Assembly: GCA_905215325.1 (NCBI GenBank)
Contig: CAJMPP010000002.1
Location: 1-64,000 of the forward strand
Reading direction: 5' to 3'
Origin: an uncultured bacterium
GTDB taxonomy: Bacteria; Actinomycetota; Coriobacteriia; Coriobacteriales; Eggerthellaceae
Length of the DNA stretch: 64,000 bases
Under the pieces are notes generated by a model, which saw only the letters and a program-made list of their open reading frames with translations, searched no databases and had not been told where the DNA came from. Position numbers and translations under genes: made by a program. How positions within the stretch are numbered: position 1 is the stretch's first letter; each line of letters begins with the position of its first letter. Positions 54,478 through 63,483 of the stretch are shown here, piece by piece.

Positions 54478-56721
54478 CTACTCCAAGTCGAACAGGCTCT
54501 TCATGTCCGTTTCCTTCATGGGCGAACCGGAAGACGGCAAGCTTGCCGCGCGGAACTTCTCCACGCTGGCCGTGCCGCCTAGGAACTCCTCAGCCGTGCC
54601 CACCATGGTCACGATGCGGCCGTTCTTCGCAGTGAACGCCTGGATGCCCTGCGTGCTGTTGGTGGTCTTGGTCTTCAACAGCGAAGTGTTGAAGTTGATC
54701 AGACGCTGATCGCTTGACACCAAGGCCAGGTCGCGGTCCTCTTTCAGCACGGTGGCGAACAACAGCTTGCTGCCGCCGTAGATGGCGTTCTTCAGGCGCT
54801 TGCGGTTGGTCTTCGTCACATAGCCCGCCAAGGCCACGCGCGCCACGCGGCCGTTCTCAAACACGAACAGCACATCGGCCTTGTAGTCCTCGGGGTCGAT
54901 TACCCAGATCACGCTCTCGTCGGGATCCATCCCCAGGTCGGTGGGCAGGTACGAACCCAGCTGCGCCGACTTGGTGTCCTCGAACTGCGCCACCTTGCAC
55001 TTGTACACCTGACGCTGATCGGTGAACACCAGCAGCTCGTGGGTATTCGACGACGGGAACTCGATGAAAGGCTCGTCGCCATCCTTGTACTTCAGCGTGG
55101 TGGCCTTACGCAGCACGCGCTCGGTCATCTTTTTCAGGTAGCCGTCGCGCGAGAGCATCATGGTGACGGGGTATTCCTCCACCTCGGGCTCCAGGCTGAC
55201 CTCCACGATGTCGCCCGGCTCAACCAAGCCGGTTTTGCGCGGCGTGACGTGCTTCTTATTCACTGCGGCAAGCTCATCGCTGATGACCTGCTTGACCTTC
55301 TGCTCGCTGGCCAGGACCTCCTTCAGCTCGGCGATGTCGCCTTCCAGCTTCGCAATGTCCTTCGTGCGGTTGAGGATGTATTCCTCGTTGATGTTGCGCA
55401 GCTTCAACTCGGCCACGAACTCCGCCTGTACCTCGTCGATGCCGAAGCCCTTCATTAGATTCGGCACAACCTCGGCTTCCAGCTTGGTGTTGCGGATGAT
55501 GGCGATGGCCTTGTCGATGTCCAGCAAAATGGCCTCAAGGCCGTGCAGCAGATGCAGCCTGTCGCTTTTCTTCCCCAGGTCGAAGTTCATACGACGTCGC
55601 GTGGAATCAACACGCCACGCGACCCACTCCTGCAGGATCTGACGCACGCCCATAACGCGCGGGTACCCGTCAACCAACACGTTGAAGTTGCAGGAGAACG
55701 AATCCTGCAGCGTGGTGGAGCGGAACAGCTTCGCCATGAGCAGCTCGGGGTCGACGCCGCGCTTCAGGTCGATAGCGATACGCAGACCGGAAAGGTCGGT
55801 CTCGTCGCGGATGTCGGCGATCTCGCGCACCTTGCCTTCTTTCGCCAGCTTGACGATGCGCTCGATGATGATGTCGGTTTTCGTGGTATAGGGAATCTCG
55901 TACACCTCGATGATGCGCTCGTCGGGCAGGTAGCGCCAGCGCGAGCGGATCTGGAAGCTGCCCAGGCCCGTGTTGAAGATGCGATCCATCTCCTCGCGAC
56001 GGTAGATGATCTCGCCGCCGGTGGAGAAGTCGGGCGCGGGCATGTATTTCTGCAGGTCACAGTCTGGGTCCTCAAGGAAATGCATGGTGGCTTCGCATAC
56101 TTCGTTCAAGTTGAAGCCGCAGATGTCGGAAGCCATGGCAACGCCGATGCCCTTGTTCGCCGAGACCAAAATGTTGGGGAACGTGGTGGGCAGCAGGCGC
56201 GGCTCCTTCATGGCGCCGTCGTAGCTGTCCATGAAGTCGACCGGGTCCTTGTCGATGTCCTTGAAGATTTCGGCGCAAATAGGGGAAAGCTTGGCCTCGG
56301 TGTAACGCGAGGCGGCATAGCTCAGGTCGCCGGAGTAGTACTTGCCGAAGTTGCCCTTGGATTCCACGAAGGGCGTGAGCAGGGCCTCGTTGCCCGTGGC
56401 AAGACGCACCATGGTCTCGTAGATGGCCGAATCGCCATGAGGGTTGAGCTTCATGGTCTGGCCGACGATGTTGGCGCTCTTCTGGCGCGCGCCGTTGAGC
56501 AGGCCCATCTTGTACATGGTGTACAGGAGCTTGCGGTGCGACGGCTTGAACCCGTCGATCTCCGGGAACGCGCGGGACACGTTGGTGCTCATGGCGTAGG
56601 GCATGTAGTTCACTTCGAGGGTTTGCGTGATGGGCTGCTCCAACACCTCGGAGTGCAGGCCGATCACGTTGGGGTTGTCCACATGCTTCTTCTTCGGTTG
56701 TGCTTTGGTCTTTCTTGCCAC
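54478..56721 (-). CDS. Type IIA topoisomerase subunit A (ParC/GyrA-like)
   Basis: DNA-cleaving subunit of a type IIA topoisomerase, here of the topoisomerase IV kind or a second gyrase. In 747 residues it shows the winged helix start AMSTNVSRAFPEIDGFKPSH-RKLLYTM, the QRDR-like KSANIVGQTMKLNPHGDSAI, and the catalytic tyrosine in YAASRYTEAKLSP. The tower and coiled-coil gate (LRNINEEYILNRTKDIAKLE) come next, then a C-terminal beta-pinwheel (LSRDGYLKKMTERVLRKATT; GRVARVALAGYVTKTNRKRL). GTG at 56721 after GGGGAGA is taken as start. It lies 83 bases downstream of the B subunit, in the same operon. Confidence 0.9.
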   Translation of the reverse strand: MARKTKAQPKKKHVDNPNVIGLHSEVLEQPITQTLEVNYMPYAMSTNVSRAFPEIDGFKPSHRKLLYTMYKMGLLNGARQKSANIVGQTMKLNPHGDSAIYETMVRLATGNEALLTPFVESKGNFGKYYSGDLSYAASRYTEAKLSPICAEIFKDIDKDPVDFMDSYDGAMKEPRLLPTTFPNILVSANKGIGVAMASDICGFNLNEVCEATMHFLEDPDCDLQKYMPAPDFSTGGEIIYRREEMDRIFNTGLGSFQIRSRWRYLPDERIIEVYEIPYTTKTDIIIERIVKLAKEGKVREIADIRDETDLSGLRIAIDLKRGVDPELLMAKLFRSTTLQDSFSCNFNVLVDGYPRVMGVRQILQEWVAWRVDSTRRRMNFDLGKKSDRLHLLHGLEAILLDIDKAIAIIRNTKLEAEVVPNLMKGFGIDEVQAEFVAELKLRNINEEYILNRTKDIAKLEGDIAELKEVLASEQKVKQVISDELAAVNKKHVTPRKTGLVEPGDIVEVSLEPEVEEYPVTMMLSRDGYLKKMTERVLRKATTLKYKDGDEPFIEFPSSNTHELLVFTDQRQVYKCKVAQFEDTKSAQLGSYLPTDLGMDPDESVIWVIDPEDYKADVLFVFENGRVARVALAGYVTKTNRKRLKNAIYGGSKLLFATVLKEDRDLALVSSDQRLINFNTSLLKTKTTNSTQGIQAFTAKNGRIVTMVGTAEEFLGGTASVEKFRAASLPSSGSPMKETDMKSLFDLE

Positions 56722-56804
56722 GGTCTCCCCTTGATGCGAATGGGCGGGCGCCGTCTTGCGCGCGCCCACCGGTTTAGATCTTCAACAGCCTTGCTAAAGG
56801 CGCC

Positions 56805-58802
56805 TTATTGCAGGTCAAGCTGGTCGAGGTATTCCCTGCCATGCTCGGCGATGTGGCGTTTGCGGCCCTCATCGTCGTTGCCCAGCAGCAGGTTGAACAT
56901 GGTTTCCATACGCTCGACATCCTCGGGCTCCACCTTGATCAGGCGGCGTGTCTCGGGGTTCATGGTGGTGAGCCACATCATGTCGGGATCGTTCTCACCG
57001 AGACCCTTGGAGCGGTTGATGGAGCACTTCTGCCCGTCGATTTCCTTCAGGATGTTGTTCTTCTCAAGATCGGTGTAGGCGAAGTAGGTCTTCTCCTTGC
57101 AGTTGATCTCGTACAGCGGCGATTCGGCGATGTAGACGAACCCCTCACGGATGAGCGTGGGGACCAACCGGTAGAGCATGGCCAGGATGAGCGTGCGGAT
57201 ATGGTAGCCGTCGACGTCGGCGTCGGTGCAGATGATGACCTTGCTCCAGTTCAGGTTATCCAGGTCGAAGGTGCCAAGGTTCTTCATGCGGCGGTCGTTG
57301 ACCTCCACGCCGCAGCCGAGCACGCGCAGCAGGTCCATGATGATCTCGGACTTGAAGATGCGCGGGTAATCCTCCTTCAGGCAGTTGAGGATCTTGCCTC
57401 GCACCGGCATGACGCCCTGGAACTCGGCATCGCGCGACGTGCGAATGGCACCTGCTGCCGAGTCGCCCTCTACGATGTAGACCTCGCGGCGACCCTTGTC
57501 CTTGGAGCGGCAGTCGATGAACTTCTGCACGCGATTGGCCATGTCGGTCTTCTGCTGCAGGTTGGTCTTGATGCTCTGGCGCGTCTTCTCTGCGTTCTCA
57601 CGCGACCGCTTGTTGATGAGCACCTGCTCCATGATCTTGTCGGCAGACTCTTTGTTCTCGATCAGGTACGTGCCCAAGCGCTCCTTGAAAAACGCCGTCA
57701 TGGCCTGCTGGATGAAGCGGTTGTTGATGGCCTTCTTCGTCTGATTCTCGTAGGACGTCTGCGTGGAGAAGCAGTTGGTCACAAGAACCAGGCAATCCTG
57801 CACGTCCTGCCACTTGATGGCGCTCTCGTTTTTGTTGTACTTGCCCTGCTGCTTGATGTAGGCATCAAGCGCGCTGGTCAGGGCGCTGCGCGCGGCCTTC
57901 TCCGGCGAGCCGCCGTTTTCCAGCCACGACGAGTTGTGGTAGTACTCCTGCATCTGGAACGTGCGCGAGAAGCACAGGCACGCGGTGATCTTCACGTTGT
58001 AGTCGGGCAGGTCATCGCGGTCGCGGCCGCGGCGGTCTGCCTGGATGAAGAAGGGCTCGGTCAGGTAGTCGTGGCCCACCTTCTCCATCACGTAGTCCTC
58101 GATGCCCTTGGGGTAGCAGAACTCCTCTTCGGAGAAGACGCCGTCCTGCCCCTCGATGCGCAGACGGAACGTGACGTTGGCGTTGACCACCGCCTGGCGG
58201 CGCATGGTTTCGCGATACCAGTCGTCGGGAATGTCGATGGCGGTGAAAACCTCCAGGTCAGGACGCCATTTGATGGTGGTGCCGGTGCGCGCCTCGTCGG
58301 TGGGCTCGACCTGCAGGGCCTTCTTCTTGGCGCCGACGACCTTGCCCTTCTTGAAGTGCAGCTGATACTTGTTGCCGTCACGCCATACGGTGACGTCCAT
58401 GTACTCGGAGGCGTACTGCGTGGCGCACGAGCCCAAGCCGTTGGTGCCCAGCGAGAAGTCGTAGTCGCCGCCCTGGTTGTTGTCGTATTTGCCGCCGGCG
58501 TACAGCTCGCAGAACACCAGCTCCCAGTTGAAGCGCTTCTCGGTGGGGTTCCAGTCAAGCGGGCAGCCGCGGCCGTTGTCCTCCACCTGGATGGAGCCGT
58601 CGGCGAAAGCGGTGAGGGTAATCAGGTTGCCGTAGCCCTGGCGCGCCTCGTCGACCGAGTTCGACAGGATCTCGAACGCGGCGTGAGCGCAGCCGTCAAG
58701 GCCGTCGGAGCCGAATATGACCGCAGGGCGAAGGCGTACGCGCTCCTCGTCCTTCAACTGGCGGATGCTGTCGTTACCGTAATTGACCGTGCTTTTTGCC
58801 AT
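56805..58802 (-). CDS. Type IIA topoisomerase subunit B (ParE/GyrB-like)
   Basis: ATPase subunit of the same topoisomerase. The 665-residue protein has the GHKL ATP site (HAAFEILSNSVDEARQGYGN; IQVEDNGRGCPLDWNPTEKR; FSLGTNGLGSCATQYASEYM), the transducer region, and the TOPRIM/metal part with EVYIVEGDSAAGAIRTSRDA, PVRGKILNCLKED and IICTDADVDGYHIRTLILAM. The end KGLGENDPDMMWLTTMNPET-RRLIKVEPED is standard. All catalytic acids are present. The A subunit follows, so both are expressed together. RLRPAVIFGSDGLDG at the N-terminus differs slightly from typical GyrB, suggesting the dedicated partner of this A subunit. Confidence 0.92.
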   Translation of the reverse strand: MAKSTVNYGNDSIRQLKDEERVRLRPAVIFGSDGLDGCAHAAFEILSNSVDEARQGYGNLITLTAFADGSIQVEDNGRGCPLDWNPTEKRFNWELVFCELYAGGKYDNNQGGDYDFSLGTNGLGSCATQYASEYMDVTVWRDGNKYQLHFKKGKVVGAKKKALQVEPTDEARTGTTIKWRPDLEVFTAIDIPDDWYRETMRRQAVVNANVTFRLRIEGQDGVFSEEEFCYPKGIEDYVMEKVGHDYLTEPFFIQADRRGRDRDDLPDYNVKITACLCFSRTFQMQEYYHNSSWLENGGSPEKAARSALTSALDAYIKQQGKYNKNESAIKWQDVQDCLVLVTNCFSTQTSYENQTKKAINNRFIQQAMTAFFKERLGTYLIENKESADKIMEQVLINKRSRENAEKTRQSIKTNLQQKTDMANRVQKFIDCRSKDKGRREVYIVEGDSAAGAIRTSRDAEFQGVMPVRGKILNCLKEDYPRIFKSEIIMDLLRVLGCGVEVNDRRMKNLGTFDLDNLNWSKVIICTDADVDGYHIRTLILAMLYRLVPTLIREGFVYIAESPLYEINCKEKTYFAYTDLEKNNILKEIDGQKCSINRSKGLGENDPDMMWLTTMNPETRRLIKVEPEDVERMETMFNLLLGNDDEGRKRHIAEHGREYLDQLDLQ

Positions 58803-58974
58803 ACCGTTCTTTCGCTTCTCGTATTCCCCTTGTGGTGTGTCTACCGCAAGTTACCACAAGGGCTGCCCGCCCCACAGCAACATCACGGCAAAAACATCGT
58901 ACACCTGTTCGCTGCTTGAAGCAAGTAGCGGTGAGGGAAGTGAAAAAAGCACTCAGGGCCGCGCCCGCGCTATG

Positions 58975-60711
58975 CTAGCGCATTTCGCGAATGGTTTGCT
59001 GAAGCTCCCGTTTGCTGTGCACGTTCATTTTCATGTAAGCGTTTTTCGCATAGCTGCGCACGGTGTTCTCGGAAAGCACCAGCAGCTCCGCAATCGCGAC
59101 CTTGCTTTTGCCCTCGGCAAGCATAAGAGCCACCTCAGCCTCACGGCGCGTCAGCCCAAACCCCGCGATCAACCGCGCGATGCGCCCATCATCGGCCGCG
59201 TGCAAAACCGCCTCGGGCTCCCGCTCCGACTCAGCAACATCGCCCACAAGGCCCGGATCGACACCGCCTTCCGCCCGCGCTTCGCAACGCTCGGCAATCG
59301 GCAGCTCGATGGCATCGCCTTCGCCGCCGGCAGCCGCAACGCCCGTGCGACCAGCGGCGCTACCCGTCGCGGCACAACCCGCAGGCCTCGCATCGCCTTC
59401 GCTAGCTGCCCCGCCTTCGCCTGCTTCCTCGCCGGGAAAGCCCGTCAGCAACGCTCGAGAGCGCGGAACGTTGTCACCGAGCAGCACCGCGATGGAAATG
59501 GACAGCACGCACACCATCAATGCGGCCAACAGCGTCATCACCGAGCTTTGCGGCGCGAAAACCAGGATGCCCCAGCGCCCGACTTCACGCGCGAGCAGAA
59601 ACACCGCCCAGCACACGCCGAGCACCGCATACGGGTTCCACGGGGAATGGCGCGCGATGTCATAGCAGATGACCCACAAAATGCCGAGCGTCATGGTGTT
59701 GGCGATGGACACGAGCGCCGCGCCGCCGGCAAGCCCCCACCATTCCAGCGTGGCCATCAACACCACACCCGCCGATGCCGCAACCACTTCGAAGCGCCAC
59801 AGCGTCGCCGACGAAACAGCACGGCCGCGGCACAGCGCAGCCCACGCCCACACCCCGCACAGCACGACCACTCCACCTTGGTGCAACAACTGCATCCCCA
59901 GCGGCAATGCGATCGATTCACCAAACGGAAAACCTCGCGACACGCCCATGACCAGCATGAACAATGCCAATCCGGCCAACAGACGCAAGAAATCGACGCG
60001 CGATTCCGCCCCATACGCCTTCTCGGCGATCGAGAACTCGGGGCACTCGCGCGACGACGAGACGCCGCTCGGAGCCTGCGGCCATCCGCGCTCGTCGGCC
60101 ACGCGCATCGACCGCCCGAAGCACACGTATGAAACCGTGGGCAGAAACACTCCGACCAGATAGCATGTCGAGCGCGGCAAAGCGCCCATGACGAAACCGC
60201 CCAACGACCCCAATGCCAGTGAGCCCAATGCGCACAACAAAGCCGTTCGCGGACGCAAACGCAGGTAGAACGCCATCCACATACCGCCGCCCCACACGAT
60301 GCCCAGCCCCGCGCACGTACACGCCGCGTACAGCACCGCATCGGAATCAAGCGTTCCGTTCAAGAAGAACAGCACGCTGCCCAACGTCATGGCTGTAACG
60401 GAGAACCACCCGAGCGCCTTCGCGGACCGACGCCCTATCAAGCCACGCAGGGCGAACGCCACCAGCAAAACGGTGAACGCGATGCGCACGAAGTTGATGA
60501 CGACGCTGACCAGCCCGGCATCGGACAGCACGTAATTGCCGTACAGGTTGCACTGAATCCAGATACGCACCACCGCAAGGCCGAAAAAAGCAAGCGTGCA
60601 GCCGCCGAACGCCTGACGCAGCGCCGCGCACGCTGCCGCCCTTTCGGCTGCGCGCGACCCGTCGGCATCGGTCCTGCGAACTTCGCGTATGTTCTCAAAC
60701 TTGCTTCCCAC
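58975..60711 (-). CDS. Membrane-bound LuxR-family regulator
   Basis: The 578-residue protein has about 12 hydrophobic helices in its first 430 residues, arranged like a major-facilitator transporter (CTLAFFGLAVVRIWIQCNLY; LGSLALGSLGGFVMGALPRS). A low-complexity linker rich in A, G and E follows. The LuxR/GerE helix-turn-helix is at the C-terminus (FGLTRREAEVALMLAEGKSK; VAIAELLVLSENTVRSYAKN). Such membrane LuxR proteins are very numerous in Eggerthellaceae, commonly beside flavin reductases with Tat signals, and are thought to sense the substrate. Here the flavocytochrome and cytochrome genes lie on the same strand just upstream. Start ATG at 60711 with GAGAAGTCCGGGAGAGGG upstream. Confidence 0.85.
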   Translation of the reverse strand: MGSKFENIREVRRTDADGSRAAERAAACAALRQAFGGCTLAFFGLAVVRIWIQCNLYGNYVLSDAGLVSVVINFVRIAFTVLLVAFALRGLIGRRSAKALGWFSVTAMTLGSVLFFLNGTLDSDAVLYAACTCAGLGIVWGGGMWMAFYLRLRPRTALLCALGSLALGSLGGFVMGALPRSTCYLVGVFLPTVSYVCFGRSMRVADERGWPQAPSGVSSSRECPEFSIAEKAYGAESRVDFLRLLAGLALFMLVMGVSRGFPFGESIALPLGMQLLHQGGVVVLCGVWAWAALCRGRAVSSATLWRFEVVAASAGVVLMATLEWWGLAGGAALVSIANTMTLGILWVICYDIARHSPWNPYAVLGVCWAVFLLAREVGRWGILVFAPQSSVMTLLAALMVCVLSISIAVLLGDNVPRSRALLTGFPGEEAGEGGAASEGDARPAGCAATGSAAGRTGVAAAGGEGDAIELPIAERCEARAEGGVDPGLVGDVAESEREPEAVLHAADDGRIARLIAGFGLTRREAEVALMLAEGKSKVAIAELLVLSENTVRSYAKNAYMKMNVHSKRELQQTIREMR

Positions 60712-60977
60712 TGAGCCCTCTCCCGGACTTCTCCCTTATTTTCGGCAGTATACCTTTTTTGCACATCAAGAGGCGCACAAAGGCGCCACGGTCCGCATTT
60801 CGAACCGCGGCGCCTTATCGCCTTGCTATTTCGCCAGCTCATCACGGGCGTGCTTTGCTCGGGGCACATCGCAACCGCACGGTCACGATGAACGCACGCG
60901 AACGAACCCACAGCATCCGCGTTTACCCGGTACCGCCCGTTGCCGCCAACGACTTGCCCACGCTCGACACGTCCTCC

Positions 60978-62465
60978 TTACGCGCTCAACGCCTCGCTCG
61001 CCGCGTTCGCGCCCGCGAAGCGGCCGGACGTGTAGGCGAAGTTCAAACCGCAGCCACCCGCCGGATAGTCATCGTAGATGAAGGTACCGCAGCACACCTC
61101 GCCGGCGGAATACAGACCGGGGATGACCTCGCCCTGTTCGTTCTTCACCTGGAAGTCGGTGTTGATGTCGAAACCGCCGAACGAGCCGTGGGTGCACACG
61201 CCCATTTTGAGCAGGTAATACGGCGCCTGAGTCAACGCCACCAGGTTCGCCGCGCCCTTCTTGAACTGAGTATCGGCGCCCGATGCGACCATCTCGTTGT
61301 ACGCCGCCAGCGTCTCGGAGCACGCCGCGCCGTCCACGCCCAGCTGCGCCGCTGCGGCCTCGACGGTGTCGCCCTTGGCGAACATGCCCTGCTCAAGGCC
61401 CATAGCAACCTTCTTCTTGAGCTTATCGGTCAAGCCGTCGACCATTGCCTGGTCGTACACGGCGAAGAACTGCTGATCATCGAAGTGCGCCACCTGATAA
61501 TAGATGTCGTGCGTCTGGCCGCCTTCATTCACGAAACGCTTGCCCTTCGAGTCGACCCACAGCGCCTTGGCGCTGATCAACTTGGATTGGCCAGGCTCGA
61601 CCGGACACGCCAGAATGCCGTTCGTACCGCCGTGACCTGTGTAAGCCGCACCGATGTCCAACCCCATCTGCAGCCCGGAACCGTCAAGGCCGATACCCAC
61701 TTCCGTGTAAACGCCAACGTAATCAGGGCAATACTTCGCAATCATCTCGGGATTGCGGCAGAAACCGCCCGACGCGATGATGACGGCCTTGGCGTTGTAG
61801 ATGATCTCCTTGCCCGCCTTTTCAGCGCGCACGCCCACGACGCGGCCCGTCGACTCGTCCACGATGAGCGCGGTTGCATCGGTATCGAAATGGAAGTCCA
61901 CGCCCTGCTCCTTGGCCAGCTGCGTCACGGCCTTCAGCGCATCATCGGCGTTGTTCTTGCACATGTGCCCGCGCTTGACCTTGTCCTTACCGTTGCCTTT
62001 GATCTCGTCCTTGAACGGGACCTTCAGATCCTCGCGCAGCCAGTCGATCGTCTCGCCAGAGTGATCGGCCATGAAGCGGTTCATAGCCAAGTCGACCTTG
62101 TCAGCGTTGCGCGTGAGCAGATAGTTGTAGTAGTCATCCGGCGTGTCGTCGATGCCGAGCTCCTTTTGCTGCACCGTGCCCGAGCCGTAGAACGTGCCAA
62201 GCGCAAGCGAGCTGGAACCGCCCTGCCAGCCAAGCTTCTCGATGCACACCGTCTTCGCGCCGTTTTTAGCGGCGAAGGCGGCCGACGTGGTACCCGAACC
62301 GCCCGACCCGACGACCACTACATCGTAGACGTACTGCGTAGCGCCCTTCGAGCAGCCGGTCAGGCTGCCAAGCGCGATGGTTGCCAGCCCCAGGCCCGCA
62401 AGGCCGACGAACTGGCGGCGGCTCAGGCCGCGACGTGCGTCAAGCGTCATATCGTTCGTAGTCAT
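60978..62465 (-). CDS. Tat-exported FAD-dependent fumarate-reductase-like oxidoreductase
   Basis: A flavoprotein of the fumarate reductase/flavocytochrome c family acting outside the membrane on a small unsaturated or oxidised substrate. The 495-residue protein carries a twin-arginine signal with lipoprotein-like cysteine (GLSRRQFVGLAGLGLATIAL, GSLTGCSKG). It has the FAD dinucleotide fold VVVVGSGGSGTTSAAFAAKN, EKLGWQGGSSSLALGTFYGS, AVIIASGGFCRN, and the C-terminal FAD site GLYSAGEVCCGTFIYDDYPA with GGCGLNFAYTSGRFAG. No heme motif is in the protein; electrons should come from the adjacent multiheme cytochrome. ATG 62465 follows AGGGGGAG. Substrate unknown; homologues in gut actinobacteria act on diet- and drug-derived compounds. 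Confidence 0.9.
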   Translation of the reverse strand: MTTNDMTLDARRGLSRRQFVGLAGLGLATIALGSLTGCSKGATQYVYDVVVVGSGGSGTTSAAFAAKNGAKTVCIEKLGWQGGSSSLALGTFYGSGTVQQKELGIDDTPDDYYNYLLTRNADKVDLAMNRFMADHSGETIDWLREDLKVPFKDEIKGNGKDKVKRGHMCKNNADDALKAVTQLAKEQGVDFHFDTDATALIVDESTGRVVGVRAEKAGKEIIYNAKAVIIASGGFCRNPEMIAKYCPDYVGVYTEVGIGLDGSGLQMGLDIGAAYTGHGGTNGILACPVEPGQSKLISAKALWVDSKGKRFVNEGGQTHDIYYQVAHFDDQQFFAVYDQAMVDGLTDKLKKKVAMGLEQGMFAKGDTVEAAAAQLGVDGAACSETLAAYNEMVASGADTQFKKGAANLVALTQAPYYLLKMGVCTHGSFGGFDINTDFQVKNEQGEVIPGLYSAGEVCCGTFIYDDYPAGGCGLNFAYTSGRFAGANAASEALSA

Positions 62466-62475
62466 TCCGCTCCCC

Positions 62476-63048
62476 CTAGCTCTGCTTCGCGCTCATGTAG
62501 TCGCTGTACGACATCCAGCCATCGGGCACCTCGGCCTCGGCATGGCACTGCGTGCAGTACATCACGGACTCGGAATGCGCCTTATGGCATTCGCCGCAGT
62601 CGATATCGCCATGCTGCTGCACATGCGGGTTGAACGCCATATCGCTGGTGGATTCGGTGAGCTCGTCGCGCGTCATGTTGTGGCACGACTCGTTCAGGCA
62701 GAAACTCTCGTTGTATTGGAACGTATTCTCGGCAACGGGGTCGGTGAAGTCGCCGGACACCCACGCGGTGGCCTCGGCGACCTGGTCGTCGAGCTTCGCC
62801 TCATGGCAATCCAGGCACACTTTGCCCTGCTTCGCGTGAACCGCCGACAGCATCGACGAGTTGCCGGATTCATACGTTTCCACGTAGCGGTCCATCGGCT
62901 TGTGACAGATCGCGTTGCAGAAGCTCGGCTGCTGATGCCATACCCAAAAGCCCGCACCCGCAAGCGCGATCACGACGATCGCGACAACCGTGACGATGAG
63001 TCCCTTGCGTCCTTTTTGGGCGTTTCCGGAGACATCCGTTTTGCTCAT
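62476..63048 (-). CDS. Membrane-anchored multiheme cytochrome c (NapC/NrfH-like)
   Basis: Quinol-oxidising electron-transfer protein. The 190-residue product has an N-terminal membrane anchor (GLIVTVVAIVVIALAGAGFW) and five heme-binding sites: CNAICH (C-X3-CH), CLDCH, CLNESCH (C-X4-CH), CGECH and CTQCH. Two have unusual spacing. Conserved lone histidines (VHAKQG; NPHVQQHGD) could be distal ligands. It lies 10 bases before the flavin reductase gene on the same strand, so it presumably passes electrons from menaquinol to that enzyme. The stop-start spacing implies a single transcript with the reductase. Confidence 0.9.
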   Translation of the reverse strand: MSKTDVSGNAQKGRKGLIVTVVAIVVIALAGAGFWVWHQQPSFCNAICHKPMDRYVETYESGNSSMLSAVHAKQGKVCLDCHEAKLDDQVAEATAWVSGDFTDPVAENTFQYNESFCLNESCHNMTRDELTESTSDMAFNPHVQQHGDIDCGECHKAHSESVMYCTQCHAEAEVPDGWMSYSDYMSAKQS

Positions 63049-63352
63049 GGCCCTTCCTCTCCCTCGTGAAACCAGGCAAGATCCTCGCGCATCCTTGCGG
63101 AGGACATAGCGAAGGATAGGCTGCGGACAAAGCGACCAGCAGACACGAAGCAGGGTGGTTTACCAGGCAATTTCGAAAACGGGTGGGCAAACGGGTGGAG
63201 CAAACGAGCACCATTTCGGGAAAAGAACGTCCCAAGCGCTTCCCGACATCTTGGAACCGGGCATATCGGGGGGGGGAGCGGGTTAAACACCAAGAAGCGC
63301 CGCGAGAGAACGCGGCGTCCCTCGAGTTGCAACCCGCACGGACGCCTTGGGA

Positions 63353-63392
63353 GGACACTTTGGGGACGTAGCATTCGTAGCATTAAGTGTCC
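63353..63392 (+). repeat. 31-bp palindromic repeat, copy 2 (with 9-bp duplication)
   Basis: GGACACTTTGGGGACGTAGC then ATT, a second CGTAGCATT, and AAGTGTCC. Without the duplicated CGTAGCATT it is identical to copy 3 in reverse orientation. Confidence 0.85.
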
Positions 63393-63427
63393 GGAAACGG
63401 CAGCGCGTACAAGCCCAACGCAATCTC

Positions 63428-63458
63428 GGACACTTAATGCTACGTCCCCAAAGTGTCC
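63428..63458 (-). repeat. 31-bp palindromic repeat, copy 3
   Basis: Reads on the minus strand GGACACTTTGGGGACGTAGC and ATTAAGTGTCC, the exact inverse of copy 2 apart from its duplication. Copies 2 and 3 are 35 bases apart and could form a long stem. Confidence 0.85.
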
Positions 63459-63483
63459 AAAACGTCCGGGACCGCGGTTGCGG

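Larger units (their letters stand above)
63049..63483. other. Spacer with inverted pair of 31-bp repeats and a G9 run
   Basis: No gene is supported. A run of nine G lies at 63,268-63,276. Two copies of the dispersed 31-bp repeat face each other at its right end. The cytochrome promoter should lie near its left end, but I saw no convincing boxes. Confidence 0.5.

Noticed and set aside
56805..58919. Very long open frame on the plus strand opposite the topoisomerase B gene (about 700 codons)
   Set aside because: It is an antisense shadow; the minus strand encodes a textbook topoisomerase subunit.
60759..62633. Plus-strand frame of about 620 codons opposite the flavin reductase
   Set aside because: Antisense shadow of a clear Tat-signal flavoprotein.
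63268..63276. G9 run as a second phase-variable tract
   Set aside because: It lies in a spacer with no gene in frame and about 220 bases from the nearest start; a promoter role cannot be shown.
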